Shown: positions 27,304 through 36,326 of the stretch, one piece after another
How the letters are laid out: every line of letters begins with the position of its first letter
Position numbering within the stretch: position 1 is the first letter of the stretch
Origin: Photobacterium marinum
GTDB lineage: Bacteria; Pseudomonadota; Gammaproteobacteria; Enterobacterales; Vibrionaceae
Assembly (NCBI RefSeq): GCF_000331515.1
Contig: NZ_AMZO01000033.1
Span: 62,001 to 126,000 of the forward strand
DNA length: 64,000 nt
Reading direction: 5' to 3'
Program-made: the position numbers and the translations under genes
The notes under the pieces: model-generated
Databases searched by the model: none
Told to the model about the DNA's origin: nothing
The model's input: the letters and a program-made list of their open reading frames with translations, nothing else

Positions 27304-27594
27304 AGCCGTCAACCTATTTTAAGACAAGACAAACAATATCTAGCAGCACATTACGTCTTGCTTACAAATACTGACATTGTCCTGTGGTATTAAAAGGTAA
27401 CCCTATTCAACGCTGTTTGCTCTGCTATCTCCCGCCTCAATCCTGACAGCTAAAATGCCCGCATTTAAGCGCAGGAGATCTTGATAACAGCACAAAGCAG
27501 TGCGATATATCTCGCAGCAATGGTGAAAAAAAAGCATAATTGGCGGATTGATTATTTTGCGGCCAGAGCAGAGAGCACGAAAAGGTAGTTATTA
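27304..27594. other. Intergenic region before the LPS glycosyltransferase operon
   Basis: About 290 bases, no gene. A TTGATA (27481) followed 17-19 bases later by GATATAT-like bases could be the operon promoter. I looked for an RfaH ops element (GGCGGTAGC) and did not find one; GGCGGATTG at 27542 is only partial. Confidence 0.4.
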
Positions 27595-29376
27595 ATGAAT
27601 ATTCTGATGGCATTATCCCAGCTTGAGGTAACAGGAGCCGAAGCATATGCGACCACTGTCGGTAATGAGCTGACCAAACGCGGCCACAAGCTGTTTTATG
27701 TATCGGATACCTTAACAAAACCTCATGAAGGGCCTTACTTCAAGCTCCGTTTTAACAAACGCAGTATCCTGCGCCGCTTCTGGCATGTGGGCTACCTGAT
27801 CAGCCTAATCAAAAAACACAATATCCAACTTGTGCATGCACACTCCAGAGCATCAAGCTGGAGCTGTCATATTGCTTGTAAGCTCACCAAGACCCCAATG
27901 GTAACGACTGTACACGGCCGCCAACCGGTACATGCTTCACGCAAAAAATTCCATGCTATGGGCGATAAAGCACTCCCTGTATGTGAAGCTATTGAACAAC
28001 AGCTGATCAATGAGCTTAACGTCATTCCGGAGATGCTAGCCATCAGCCGGAATGGTATTGATACCACACGTTACCAAGTCACCCCGCCACCGCGAAATGA
28101 CAAACCGGTAATCGCCATTATCGGGCGTCTTTCCGGTCCAAAGGGTGATTTGTGCTACCGCCTTCTCAAAGACAGCCTGGACAGTGAGCGTTACGATATC
28201 CGCATTTATACCGGAACCGAACCCGATACCCGTTTTGATGAATTCAAAAATAAAGTTAACTTTGTCGGCTATGTCGAAGATGTGCCTGCAGCAATGGCCG
28301 AAGCCGATTTAGTCATTGGTGCCGGACGGGTGGCCATGGAATCTCTACTCTGCGGACGACCAACCTTTGCCATTGGCGAAGCTATTTCCATTGGCCTGGT
28401 AACGCCAGAAAATGTCCAGAAAGCAATGGCAACCAATTTTGGTGATATCGGCCCTAAAGAACTGGATATCGACTTTACCCTGGCTCGCGAACAAATTAAC
28501 CAGTCGGTATCATTATCCGGCTGCGATACCGCTGTGACTGAAACTATCCAGCAAAACTACCAGCTGAATACAGTTGTCTCCCAATTAGAAAAGATCTACC
28601 AGGATGTTTACGTCAAAACCCTTCGTCGTGAAATCCCGGTGATCATGTACCACCGATTTATCGATAGAGATGAAGATAAAAGTGTATTCGCCCCTTATCT
28701 CCATATCGATATGCTGGAGAAACACTTCAAGTTGCTGAAAAAGATGGGATTTGAAACCCTGACATTCGCTGATTTCCAAGATAGAGGCACAATGTCAAGG
28801 CTAGAAGCCGGAAAGCGCTATATCATGATCACTGTCGATGATGGCTACCGGGATAACTATGAGTTGCTGTTCCCGCTACTCAAAAAGTACGGGTTCAAAG
28901 CCGTGATCTACACTGTTACCGGCGTCGATTACAACCGCTGGGATGTAGAAAATCCGGGCCAAGCTGAAAAGCGGGCTGAGTTAATGACTCCGAAGCAAAT
29001 CAAAGAAATGGCAGACTCTGGCCTGGTTGAATTTGGTGGCCATACACTGACACATCCCAAACTTAGTCAGCTAACCCGTGACGAGCAGCAGCACGAAATT
29101 GCAGAAAACAAAGCACAGCTAGAAAAAATTATCGGTAAGCCACTGGTTTCTTTTGCTTACCCATATGGTGACCACAACCAGGAAAGCAAAGATATCGCCA
29201 AGGAGCAAGGCTTTGACTTTGCCGTCGCAACAGACAGCGGACCATGCGCATTCCATCAGGATCACTATCAGATCAGACGCATCGCAATATTCCCTAGAAC
29301 AGACGTATTTGGACTGTGGCGTAAAATTCGTGGAAATTACACTTTCAGAAAAGCAAAGAGCAACAATGGCATTTAA
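27595..29376 (+). CDS. Fused glycosyltransferase (GT4-like) and polysaccharide deacetylase (NodB/CE4)
   Basis: This 593-residue two-domain protein has an N-terminal GT-B glycosyltransferase at about 1-335 (LSQLEVTGAEAYATTVGNEL, HAHSRASSWSCHIACKLT, GRLSGPKGDLCYRLLKDS, GAGRVAMESLLCGRP). The CE4 deacetylase domain at about 340-590 starts IPVIMYHRFIDRDED and has catalytic VDDGY (Asp415/416), metal-binding HTLTH (His483, His487) and FAYPYGD. Both active sites look intact. It probably transfers a sugar to the LPS core and removes an N-acetyl group from an amino sugar, but acceptor and product are unknown. The following waaL gene overlaps its end by 11 bases. Confidence 0.85.
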   Translation: MNILMALSQLEVTGAEAYATTVGNELTKRGHKLFYVSDTLTKPHEGPYFKLRFNKRSILRRFWHVGYLISLIKKHNIQLVHAHSRASSWSCHIACKLTKTPMVTTVHGRQPVHASRKKFHAMGDKALPVCEAIEQQLINELNVIPEMLAISRNGIDTTRYQVTPPPRNDKPVIAIIGRLSGPKGDLCYRLLKDSLDSERYDIRIYTGTEPDTRFDEFKNKVNFVGYVEDVPAAMAEADLVIGAGRVAMESLLCGRPTFAIGEAISIGLVTPENVQKAMATNFGDIGPKELDIDFTLAREQINQSVSLSGCDTAVTETIQQNYQLNTVVSQLEKIYQDVYVKTLRREIPVIMYHRFIDRDEDKSVFAPYLHIDMLEKHFKLLKKMGFETLTFADFQDRGTMSRLEAGKRYIMITVDDGYRDNYELLFPLLKKYGFKAVIYTVTGVDYNRWDVENPGQAEKRAELMTPKQIKEMADSGLVEFGGHTLTHPKLSQLTRDEQQHEIAENKAQLEKIIGKPLVSFAYPYGDHNQESKDIAKEQGFDFAVATDSGPCAFHQDHYQIRRIAIFPRTDVFGLWRKIRGNYTFRKAKSNNGI

Positions 29377-30583
29377 ATTTCAGTTTAAGCATATTGAATC
29401 CGCTTTACTTGGTCTCTTAGGTCTTTCCCTGCTTACCTCAAAGGCAGGGATAAACATTTTCTCTATTGCGCTATTACTGCTTTTCATTATCAAGCTAGTA
29501 GTCAAAGCGCAATATCGCGAAGAGCTAAAAACAGACTCTCTAGGCAAATTATGTCTCGCCGTTTATATCATTGGTGTTTTATCAACCGTCATTTATCCAG
29601 GAACCCTGGAAGACACAATCTACTTCGCCCGTAAAGGGGTGTTTTTGCTATTAATTCCAATCCTTATCAAGCTAAATACCAATAAAATCAATAGAATGAT
29701 TTCTGTCGGTTCGGTTATGGTCGGATTAGTCATAGCCGTTGCAAATAGTTATTTAAAACTGGCAGCTATCGGCATAGCTAACTGGGACGGGCAACGTATT
29801 GATAGCTTTTGGGATGTCGGCCGTTGGGGTGAAGCTCTAACCTATTGTGTCGTATTTATCATTCCTTTGATTTTCAACGGCAAGAATGGGGTTAAACAAA
29901 AAATTGCCTACGCCCTGATCACCCTAATGGCAATATCAGCAATACTTTTGAGCGGCTCACGAGCAGCAATCGGTTCTGTTATTGTAATTTCTTTGTTAAC
30001 AGTATTGATTTTCCAAAAAAAGTATCTAATTCACCTTCTACTAATTATCAGTTTGGGTATGCTTTCACTGAGTTTTATATACCCCAAGCAAGTGCATGCA
30101 ATCAGCAGCCGCATCACCAGTATCACTGATACAAATGAACTATCAAATATGAGCCGAATTAGCATGTGGAACCATGGGCTAAAGTTTGCACATCAAAAGT
30201 TAAACAATCAATTTATTGCTTTTATGTTTGGTAGCGGCCCATTAAATTTTCCGAAAGACTACTCATTATACCTTGAATCATCAGGTCAAGACGCACTAGC
30301 AACAGGTCACTCACAACTGCATTACTCGGTTACAGACAGCCACAATGCCTTTATTGATACCTTCACGAAATACGGAATGGTATTCTTTATCGGTTTAATG
30401 TCTCTTTTCATTGTCTGGCTAAAAGTCATATACCAGAGCCCAAATACCTACTCTACATCATCCCTAAACGTTATCCTTGCATTCCTGTTTATAGGTATGG
30501 TGTATACTAATCAGACCGATATTCAGACCATTATTGCAGTCTTCCTGATGGCTGTAGGCACCCCAAAGCACAGTGAAACATAA
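29366..30583 (+). CDS. waaL: O-antigen ligase family protein (WaaL-like)
   Basis: The 405-residue integral membrane protein has about ten hydrophobic helices. The family signature is ILLSGSRAAIGSVIVISLLT, and the large periplasmic loop contains TDSHNAFIDTFTKYG, matching the H-x-x-N/L ligase motif. It joins undecaprenyl-linked O-polysaccharide to the lipid A-core. ATG 29366, inside the end of the previous gene, fits the first hydrophobic segment; the frame is open further upstream but overlaps the deacetylase domain. The coding sequence is visibly A/T-richer than the flanking housekeeping genes, as is common for O-antigen genes. Confidence 0.82.
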   Translation: MAFKFQFKHIESALLGLLGLSLLTSKAGINIFSIALLLLFIIKLVVKAQYREELKTDSLGKLCLAVYIIGVLSTVIYPGTLEDTIYFARKGVFLLLIPILIKLNTNKINRMISVGSVMVGLVIAVANSYLKLAAIGIANWDGQRIDSFWDVGRWGEALTYCVVFIIPLIFNGKNGVKQKIAYALITLMAISAILLSGSRAAIGSVIVISLLTVLIFQKKYLIHLLLIISLGMLSLSFIYPKQVHAISSRITSITDTNELSNMSRISMWNHGLKFAHQKLNNQFIAFMFGSGPLNFPKDYSLYLESSGQDALATGHSQLHYSVTDSHNAFIDTFTKYGMVFFIGLMSLFIVWLKVIYQSPNTYSTSSLNVILAFLFIGMVYTNQTDIQTIIAVFLMAVGTPKHSET

Positions 30584-30584
30584 A

Positions 30585-31397
30585 ATGATTAAAGCCAGTA
30601 TCATCATCTCTTTCTACAATAACTTATACGCACTTGAGAAAATTCTCATCGCTCTGGAGAATCAAAATGATGGCTCATTTGAAGCCATTATTTCTGATGA
30701 TGGCTCAAATCAAGAATCCATTGATGAAATTAAGACATATAGTGATCGCTTCAGTTTCCCAATCCAGCATATCTGGCATGAAGATAAGGGCTTCAGAAAA
30801 AACCGCATCCTAAATAAATCGGTTATAGCAGCAAAGAATGAGTATTTAATTTTCATTGATGCCGATTGTGTCCCACAAGCACACTTTGTTGCCGATCACC
30901 TACAAAATGCACAAAAAAACACCACCCTCAGTGGGCGCCGTGCAGACATTTCACAAAAAATTAGTGAAAAGATTAACAATGAGCACCCCGAGCTGTTTTT
31001 TAAACGCAATTTCTGGTCTATTTTACTCGACTACCTGCTCGGTAACGGAAAAAACATTGAGAAAGGAATCCGAGTCTCAAATTCATTCATATCAAAACAA
31101 TTAAACAAAAAAGAGAAAGGCATCGTTGGATGCAACTTCTCACTCTTCAAAAAAGATATATTGAAAATTAACGGCTTTGACGAAAGATACGAAGGCGCAG
31201 GTATCGGTGAAGACAGTGATGTTGAATTCCGATTAAAGTTGGCCGGGATACAAGTGAAAAACCTCTTCTATTTGGCTAACCAAATCCATATTTATCACGA
31301 AGAGCTACCAAGGCCCTGCCATAATCATGAACTTTTTTCACAAGTGAAAAAACTAAAACAAGCCTATACCCCCTTTGGCATCAAAAAAACACAATAA
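30585..31397 (+). CDS. Family 2 glycosyltransferase
   Basis: The 270-residue GT-A enzyme has ASIIISFYNNLYALEKILIA at the N-terminus and nucleotide-binding FIDADCVPQAHFV with the DxD-type motif. GIGEDSDVEFRLKLAG is the ED-containing C-terminal block of chondroitin-polymerase-like GT2 enzymes. It starts 2 bases after the waaL stop; GTG 30573 is an alternative start overlapping waaL. It probably adds an outer-core or O-chain sugar; donor and acceptor are unknown. A/T-rich like waaL. Confidence 0.85.
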   Translation: MIKASIIISFYNNLYALEKILIALENQNDGSFEAIISDDGSNQESIDEIKTYSDRFSFPIQHIWHEDKGFRKNRILNKSVIAAKNEYLIFIDADCVPQAHFVADHLQNAQKNTTLSGRRADISQKISEKINNEHPELFFKRNFWSILLDYLLGNGKNIEKGIRVSNSFISKQLNKKEKGIVGCNFSLFKKDILKINGFDERYEGAGIGEDSDVEFRLKLAGIQVKNLFYLANQIHIYHEELPRPCHNHELFSQVKKLKQAYTPFGIKKTQ

Positions 31398-31420
31398 AGA
31401 AACAAGCTGATAAACAATAA

Positions 31421-31564
31421 AACACAATCGCCCTCAAAGGCACCCACGTGGGAGATAATTCAATTGTCGGCATTAATTCTGTTGTTACCAAGCCAATAGG
31501 GAGTAATGTAATCGCAGCCGGCAACCCTGCTGAAACCGTCAAATCCAATATTACCTGGGACTAA
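31421..31564 (+). pseudogene. C-terminal remnant of a hexapeptide-repeat acetyltransferase
   Basis: Immediately after an in-frame TAA (31418-31420) the frame reads NTIALKGTHVGDNSIVGINS, then VVTKPIGSNVIAAGNPAETV, and ends in ITWD-stop at 31562-31564. This is the final left-handed beta-helix coil and C-cap of a LbH acyltransferase. No start codon or catalytic coils precede it; the previous gene ends 23 bases upstream. It is colinear with the C-terminus of the intact acetyltransferase 19 bases downstream (KGVTLGHNSIVSANSNVVSN), so it looks like the tail of a deleted paralogue. Confidence 0.8.
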
Positions 31565-31582
31565 AAGTTAACGTACTAAGTT

Positions 31583-32269
31583 ATGAGAATATCCAAAGCT
31601 CTTAATCGCCTATACCTTTATTTACGGGCGGTACCAAAGACCCTGCTTTTCAACTTTTATTACCTTCCTCTGTCGCAAGCCTACAAGCTTCCCTTACTTG
31701 TAAGCCACAGGGTCAGCATTGAAGCCTTATCAGGTTCAATCACCCTGACTGACAAAATAAAAACCGGCAAAATAAAAATCGGCTTTGGTAAAGTTCAGGT
31801 CGCCAGCCCTTCTCGCTCACCTCTTTTATGGAGCCTTCATCCTACCGGCAAACTATTCTTAGGTACCAATATAAAGCTGGGCACTGGAACAAAGCTTGAC
31901 GTCAGAGGGGAGCTTCGCATCGGCAACGGCTCAAATTTCACCGGAGAGAGCACACTCGTGTGCAATCATAAAATCACCTTTGGCCAAAATAATCTGGTCT
32001 CCTGGCAAACCCTGTTCATGGATACTGACATGCACCAAATTATTGATGGCCAGCAACAACAGCTAAACCCTGACGCTGCCATCACGTTTGGCGATGATAT
32101 TTGGGTTTGCGCAAGATCGACTGTGTTAAAAGGTGTTACCCTTGGCCACAACTCTATCGTGTCAGCTAATTCCAACGTGGTATCAAACTTCGAGCAAGGC
32201 AATGCGGTTATTGGTGGGAACCCGGGGAGGGTGATATCCTCAATGGAAGGAAAGACATTTTTACCTTAA
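31583..32269 (+). CDS. Hexapeptide-repeat (LbH) acetyltransferase of the LPS locus
   Basis: The 228-residue protein has isoleucine-patch repeats through its second half (GKLFLGTNIKLGTGTKLDVR, GELRIGNGSNFTGESTLVCN, KITFGQNNLVSWQTLFMDTD). The catalytic-loop MDTDMHQI is followed by the closing coil KGVTLGHNSIVSANS and VIGGNPGRVI. The family O-acetylates sugars using acetyl-CoA. It likely decorates LPS core or O-chain, but the target is unknown. It directly follows the remnant of a similar gene. Start ATG 31583 has only a weak upstream site. Confidence 0.83.
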   Translation: MRISKALNRLYLYLRAVPKTLLFNFYYLPLSQAYKLPLLVSHRVSIEALSGSITLTDKIKTGKIKIGFGKVQVASPSRSPLLWSLHPTGKLFLGTNIKLGTGTKLDVRGELRIGNGSNFTGESTLVCNHKITFGQNNLVSWQTLFMDTDMHQIIDGQQQQLNPDAAITFGDDIWVCARSTVLKGVTLGHNSIVSANSNVVSNFEQGNAVIGGNPGRVISSMEGKTFLP

Positions 32270-32332
32270 TCCACCATAATAATCAGCCGACAGCTGGCCT
32301 TGTTACACTAAAAACATAACAGTTTCCAAGCT

Positions 32333-33367
32333 ATGAAAATACTAATCATTGCCCCTTCTTGGGTGGGTGACATGGTGATGTCACAAGCATTATACATCAC
32401 CTTAAAACAGCAACACCCGAATGCTCTTATTGACGTTATGGCACCGGCATGGTGCAAACCGATCCTTGAACGCATGCCGCAAGTTAACAAGGCCATCGAA
32501 ATGCCGATAGGCCATGGACAGTTTAATCTGAAAGGTCGTTATCAGTTAGGTAAATCACTACGAGAGGAAAATTACTCTCACGCCATAATTATGCCTAACT
32601 CGGCTAAATCAGCCCTGATCCCATTGTTTGCCAAAATCCCACACCGGACAGGTTGGAAAGGTGAAACAAGATACGGGCTGCTAAATGATATTCGAACTAA
32701 TAAAAAGCAATTTGGCCTGGTTGTGGAGCGCTACTGCTCACTTGCCTACCCAAAAGCAATGATGACCAACAGCTCAGCAATCCCACATATTCCATACCCG
32801 AAGCTGAGCGTTGAACCTGAAGCTCAGGCAAATGCCATTCAGCGTTTAGGATTAAACCCTGAGCGCCCAGTGATCGGTATGTGTCCGGGTGCCGAATTCG
32901 GTCCGGCTAAGCGCTGGCCTGATGAATATTTCTCAGAGGTCGCAAAACACCTGATAGAGCAAGGTTATCAAGTATGGCTCTTCGGCTCGCAGAAAGACCA
33001 AACAGTAACCGACAGTATTCGTGGACGCCTGAGCGAGGAGCAGCAAGAGCATTGCTTCAATCTCGCCGGCGAAACAAGCCTGATTGAAGCTGTTGATCTG
33101 CTAGCTGGCTGTCAGACAGTCATCAGCAATGATTCCGGACTGATGCATGTAGCCGCAGCCGTTGGCAGCCAGGTCGTTGCTATTTTCGGCTCAACATCGC
33201 CAGACTATACGCCTCCGCTGTCGGATAAAGTAGAAGTTGTCCATACCGATATTGAGTGTCGCCCGTGCTTCAAGCGCGAATGTCCTTACGGCCACCTTAA
33301 GTGTCTGAAAGAACTGATGCCGAAGCAGGTGCTCAAAGCCATTGACCAACTTCAGAAAAGTGCCTGA
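32333..33367 (+). CDS. waaF: WaaF (RfaF), LPS heptosyltransferase II
   Basis: The 344-residue GT9 enzyme starts MKILIIAPSWVGDMVMSQAL with the catalytic Asp in GDMV. DVMAPAWCKPILERMPQVN, IPHRTGWKGETRYGLLNDIR, CPGAEFGPAKRWP (ADP-heptose phosphate site) and NDSGLMHVAAAVG (C-terminal nucleotide site) are near-identical to enterobacterial WaaF. It adds the second heptose of the inner core. waaA begins 5 bases downstream, so the two are co-transcribed. Confidence 0.96.
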   Translation: MKILIIAPSWVGDMVMSQALYITLKQQHPNALIDVMAPAWCKPILERMPQVNKAIEMPIGHGQFNLKGRYQLGKSLREENYSHAIIMPNSAKSALIPLFAKIPHRTGWKGETRYGLLNDIRTNKKQFGLVVERYCSLAYPKAMMTNSSAIPHIPYPKLSVEPEAQANAIQRLGLNPERPVIGMCPGAEFGPAKRWPDEYFSEVAKHLIEQGYQVWLFGSQKDQTVTDSIRGRLSEEQQEHCFNLAGETSLIEAVDLLAGCQTVISNDSGLMHVAAAVGSQVVAIFGSTSPDYTPPLSDKVEVVHTDIECRPCFKRECPYGHLKCLKELMPKQVLKAIDQLQKSA

Positions 33368-33372
33368 ACGCT

Positions 33373-34641
33373 ATGCTGAGACACCTTTATTCAACGCTGC
33401 TATATCTGGCTACCCCATTTTTTTTACGAAAGCTCTATAAGTCATACCCAGACAAGCCGGCTGTAGGCCGGCGCTGGCCTGAGCACTTCGGTTCATGTCC
33501 GCCGTTAGACAAAACCAGCCCCATCTGGATCCATGCCGTATCTGTCGGGGAAGTCCTCGCAGCCAGTGAGTTCATCAAAACCCTGCATCGCCACTACCCG
33601 GAGCTAGCCATCCTGCTGACAACGACAACCAGCACAGGCGCTGCTCAGGCTGACAAACTATCCGACATTGTAGAACACCGCTATATGCCGCTTGATTTTG
33701 GTTGGGCCGTACGTCGATTCCTTCATCGAGTTCGCCCCCGCGCTCTGTTCATCATGGAAACAGAGCTGTGGCCAAATACCCTGCATGAGGTCCAACGTGC
33801 GGAAATTCCGGTGTGCGTGCTTAATGCCCGTTTATCAGAACGCTCATGCCTGCGTTACCAGAAAGTCCAGCCCCTTTTTAATATTGTCAAAAAGAACATT
33901 GATTTACTGCTTTGTCAGCATCAGGATGATGCTGAACGGTTCCACCGCCTTGGTGTGAAAGAACATCAGCTTGGTGTTACGGGTTCAATGAAGTTTGATA
34001 TTAGCGTCAGCAATAAATTACAGCTTCAGGGCCAGCAACTTAGGCAGTTAATCGGACAACGGCCTGTCTGGATTGCAGCCAGTACGCATGAAGGTGAAGA
34101 TGAACAGATACTGGCGGCGTTCCATCAAATAAAAACCCAGTATCCAGAATCATTACTGATATTAGTACCCCGTCATCCGGAACGTTTTAGCTCTGTCGCC
34201 GAATTGTGTAACCGTGAGGGATTCAAAACAGTGAGGCGTACGGAGGCCGGAGAGAATCCAATATCAGCCAGTGACGATATTTACCTTGGCGATACTATGG
34301 GTGAAATGATGATCCTGCTTGCCGCTGCTGATGTTGCTTTTGTCGGCGGCAGCTTGTTAGGCGATAAAGTCGGCGGACATAATCTGCTGGAACCGGCTGC
34401 ACTTGCCAAACCAATCATTACCGGACCAAGTTATTTTAACTTTACAGATATCACCGAACAGTTAATTGCTCGAGGTGGCTGCCAAATCTGTGAAAGTGCA
34501 GACATGCTTGCCAGCCAAGTTTCAGCTCTGTTTGCAAATAATGAGAAACAACAAGCAATGGGAAGCAATGCCCTGTCAGTCGTCAAAGACAATCAGGGAG
34601 CCATTGCACGAAGTATTGAAGCAATTCGTCAGTACCTGTAA
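33373..34641 (+). CDS. waaA: WaaA (KdtA), 3-deoxy-D-manno-octulosonic acid transferase
   Basis: The 422-residue inner-membrane GT-B protein has an N-terminal anchor helix, WIHAVSVGEVLAASEFI with the catalytic Glu, TTTTSTGAAQA, METELWPN, NARLSERS and GGSLLGDKVGGHNLLEPAA. It transfers Kdo to lipid IVA. In species that also encode KdkA (present at 35544 here) WaaA is usually monofunctional and the single Kdo is then phosphorylated; I infer that for this organism. A terminator follows. Confidence 0.96.
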   Translation: MLRHLYSTLLYLATPFFLRKLYKSYPDKPAVGRRWPEHFGSCPPLDKTSPIWIHAVSVGEVLAASEFIKTLHRHYPELAILLTTTTSTGAAQADKLSDIVEHRYMPLDFGWAVRRFLHRVRPRALFIMETELWPNTLHEVQRAEIPVCVLNARLSERSCLRYQKVQPLFNIVKKNIDLLLCQHQDDAERFHRLGVKEHQLGVTGSMKFDISVSNKLQLQGQQLRQLIGQRPVWIAASTHEGEDEQILAAFHQIKTQYPESLLILVPRHPERFSSVAELCNREGFKTVRRTEAGENPISASDDIYLGDTMGEMMILLAAADVAFVGGSLLGDKVGGHNLLEPAALAKPIITGPSYFNFTDITEQLIARGGCQICESADMLASQVSALFANNEKQQAMGSNALSVVKDNQGAIARSIEAIRQYL

Positions 34642-34675
34642 ACACTCGCAGATTACACAGATCATACCCATTAAA

Positions 34676-34702
34676 AAAGCCAGCAATTGCTGGCTTTCTT
34701 TT
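34676..34702. terminator. Terminator between convergent waaA and GT32 gene
   Basis: 9-bp stem AAAGCCAGC/GCTGGCTTT (34676-34684 with 34689-34697), AATT loop, T-rich on both strands. Confidence 0.88.
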
Positions 34703-34715
34703 CATCTGTTCTTTA

Positions 34716-35519
34716 TCAGTTTTGACCCTCGGTATCCTCGTCCCGGGAGATCAAATCTTCTGCTTTTGTATGGATCCATTTCCCGCGCGGCTTGTCCATG
34801 TACTGAAAATACTCATTCGTGAAGCTACCCTGAATACTGGTGTAACGATAGCTTCTGACATAGACATCTTCACCTTCCAGAACCTCCTCTAAGACCGCAG
34901 GGCCGGTTGTCGAGTATACCCCTTGAGAAGCATCATGGTTTTTGATGTTCTCAACGACCTTATCAATCGTTTTCTGGTAAACCTCATTACCCGGCTTTGT
35001 CGCCAGGAAGAAGTTGGTGATCTGGGTATCATTGCTATTTTTAATAAAGACGTGATCTCTGCCTTCAGTAATTCTAGACAATGGCCACACCAAGTTAGCA
35101 TCAATATCCATGTAGATACCGCCTTTCAGGTGCAAGACAACCAGTCGCCACAAATCAGCCTGTGCCGCACCATCATTAATTCGACAGTAACAACGGTAGA
35201 CCTCGTCAGGGGCATTATTCTTAATAAATTCTTTTCTCTCTTCTGTGCTTACATAGTAGTAATCATGATCAAGAGACATTAATCGGTTGAACAAATAGTT
35301 CAGATAGACAGGCAAAGTCGACTTATTCGAGTAATTTGTCTGCCAGATAACTTTCGGTATTTCAGAATGTTTTGATGACCTGATCTTAGCTCTAGAGTAA
35401 ACAGGGATTTCAAAGCGCTTTTTCGGGAAAAGCCAATGAAAAGGATAGGAAAGTACCTTACATAGATTACCAACCACTTTAGATAAGCGGTTAGTTAATA
35501 AAATAATAAAATTCATCAT
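34716..35519 (-). CDS. Family 32-like (DxD) glycosyltransferase
   Basis: The 267-residue protein contains IPKVIWQTNYSNKS, DGAAQADLWRLVVLHLKGG and IYMDIDANLVWPL, the DxD signature of the Gly_transf_sug/OCH1-like family. This group transfers sugars or phosphosugars in capsule and LPS synthesis. The N-terminus has a hydrophobic stretch (about 5-30) that may be a membrane anchor. It lies 24 bases downstream of kdkA on the minus strand, so the two are probably one transcript, inverted relative to the rest of the locus. The donor is unknown. ATG 35516 is an equally good start. Confidence 0.83.
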   Translation of the reverse strand: MMNFIILLTNRLSKVVGNLCKVLSYPFHWLFPKKRFEIPVYSRAKIRSSKHSEIPKVIWQTNYSNKSTLPVYLNYLFNRLMSLDHDYYYVSTEERKEFIKNNAPDEVYRCYCRINDGAAQADLWRLVVLHLKGGIYMDIDANLVWPLSRITEGRDHVFIKNSNDTQITNFFLATKPGNEVYQKTIDKVVENIKNHDASQGVYSTTGPAVLEEVLEGEDVYVRSYRYTSIQGSFTNEYFQYMDKPRGKWIHTKAEDLISRDEDTEGQN

Positions 35520-35543
35520 CTTTCACTCAACGAGTTTAATAGT

Positions 35544-36248
35544 TTAGCCTTGCATATAGCCTTTCACTAACCGGTCCCAATCGCTTTCATTCCACAAAAT
35601 TGAAAAACGTTTCACTTCCTTTCTCAGAGACCGTAATAACCTATCCAGGTTTTTCTGTTTCCAATCCTCTTTTTTACTCTGATAACACTTATCAAAATCG
35701 ATAAGCCAGCACTGTCCCAAGTCATCCAATAATATATTGTGAATATTTAAGTCAGTATGGCATACCCAGAGATCATGCATTTTCCTGATCAACTGACCAA
35801 TAGTATACCACTCAGAGTCAGTCAAACGCCGCTGCTGCATGATAGCAACCAAATCTTTTGCATTCGGCACTTTCTCGGTCAGAATATCAGACCGATACAA
35901 GAAACCATTACGTACAGCCCTTGCCGCCACAGGCCTGGGAACACGGACACCACCGTCAGACAGCAGCTTAAGTAAACGCATTTCGCAAATACTGCGTGTT
36001 TTGTCCCAACCGGTAAAGAAGTACTGATCTTTAACCAATCGCCCAAAAAAACCACCGCGCCAGTAATGCCTTAACGCCATTTGCAGCAGCTTTCCCTGAA
36101 TAAAATAGGTCGTGCCACGGCCGCTAGCCTGACCGATAATAGCATCATTACGCTGCCAATAGTCAGGCTCAAAACAATTTTCAGGTTCAGCCATCAGAAG
36201 TGATTCATCAAACCAAATCCGGCTATTTTTTGATGATATAACTTGCAT
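35544..36248 (-). CDS. kdkA: KdkA, 3-deoxy-D-manno-octulosonic acid kinase
   Basis: The 234-residue protein-kinase-like enzyme has GRGTTYFI and LRHYWRGGFFGRLVKDQYFF at the N-terminus, catalytic loop CHTDLNIHNILLD and metal-binding IDFDKC. These are the hallmarks of KdkA from Haemophilus and Vibrio, which phosphorylates the single Kdo at O-4. It is divergent from the opsX-like gene by 78 bases, an association also known from Haemophilus. Confidence 0.92.
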   Translation of the reverse strand: MQVISSKNSRIWFDESLLMAEPENCFEPDYWQRNDAIIGQASGRGTTYFIQGKLLQMALRHYWRGGFFGRLVKDQYFFTGWDKTRSICEMRLLKLLSDGGVRVPRPVAARAVRNGFLYRSDILTEKVPNAKDLVAIMQQRRLTDSEWYTIGQLIRKMHDLWVCHTDLNIHNILLDDLGQCWLIDFDKCYQSKKEDWKQKNLDRLLRSLRKEVKRFSILWNESDWDRLVKGYMQG

Positions 36249-36326
36249 ATGTATTAAAATATGTGGTTTTACAATTTTTTATCCCAACTGCATAATGCAG
36301 TCTACACTGTCCCAGAGCAATGACCT

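Noticed and set aside
27542..27552. RfaH ops element before the LPS operon
   Set aside because: GGCGGATTG matches only the first five bases of GGCGGTAGC.
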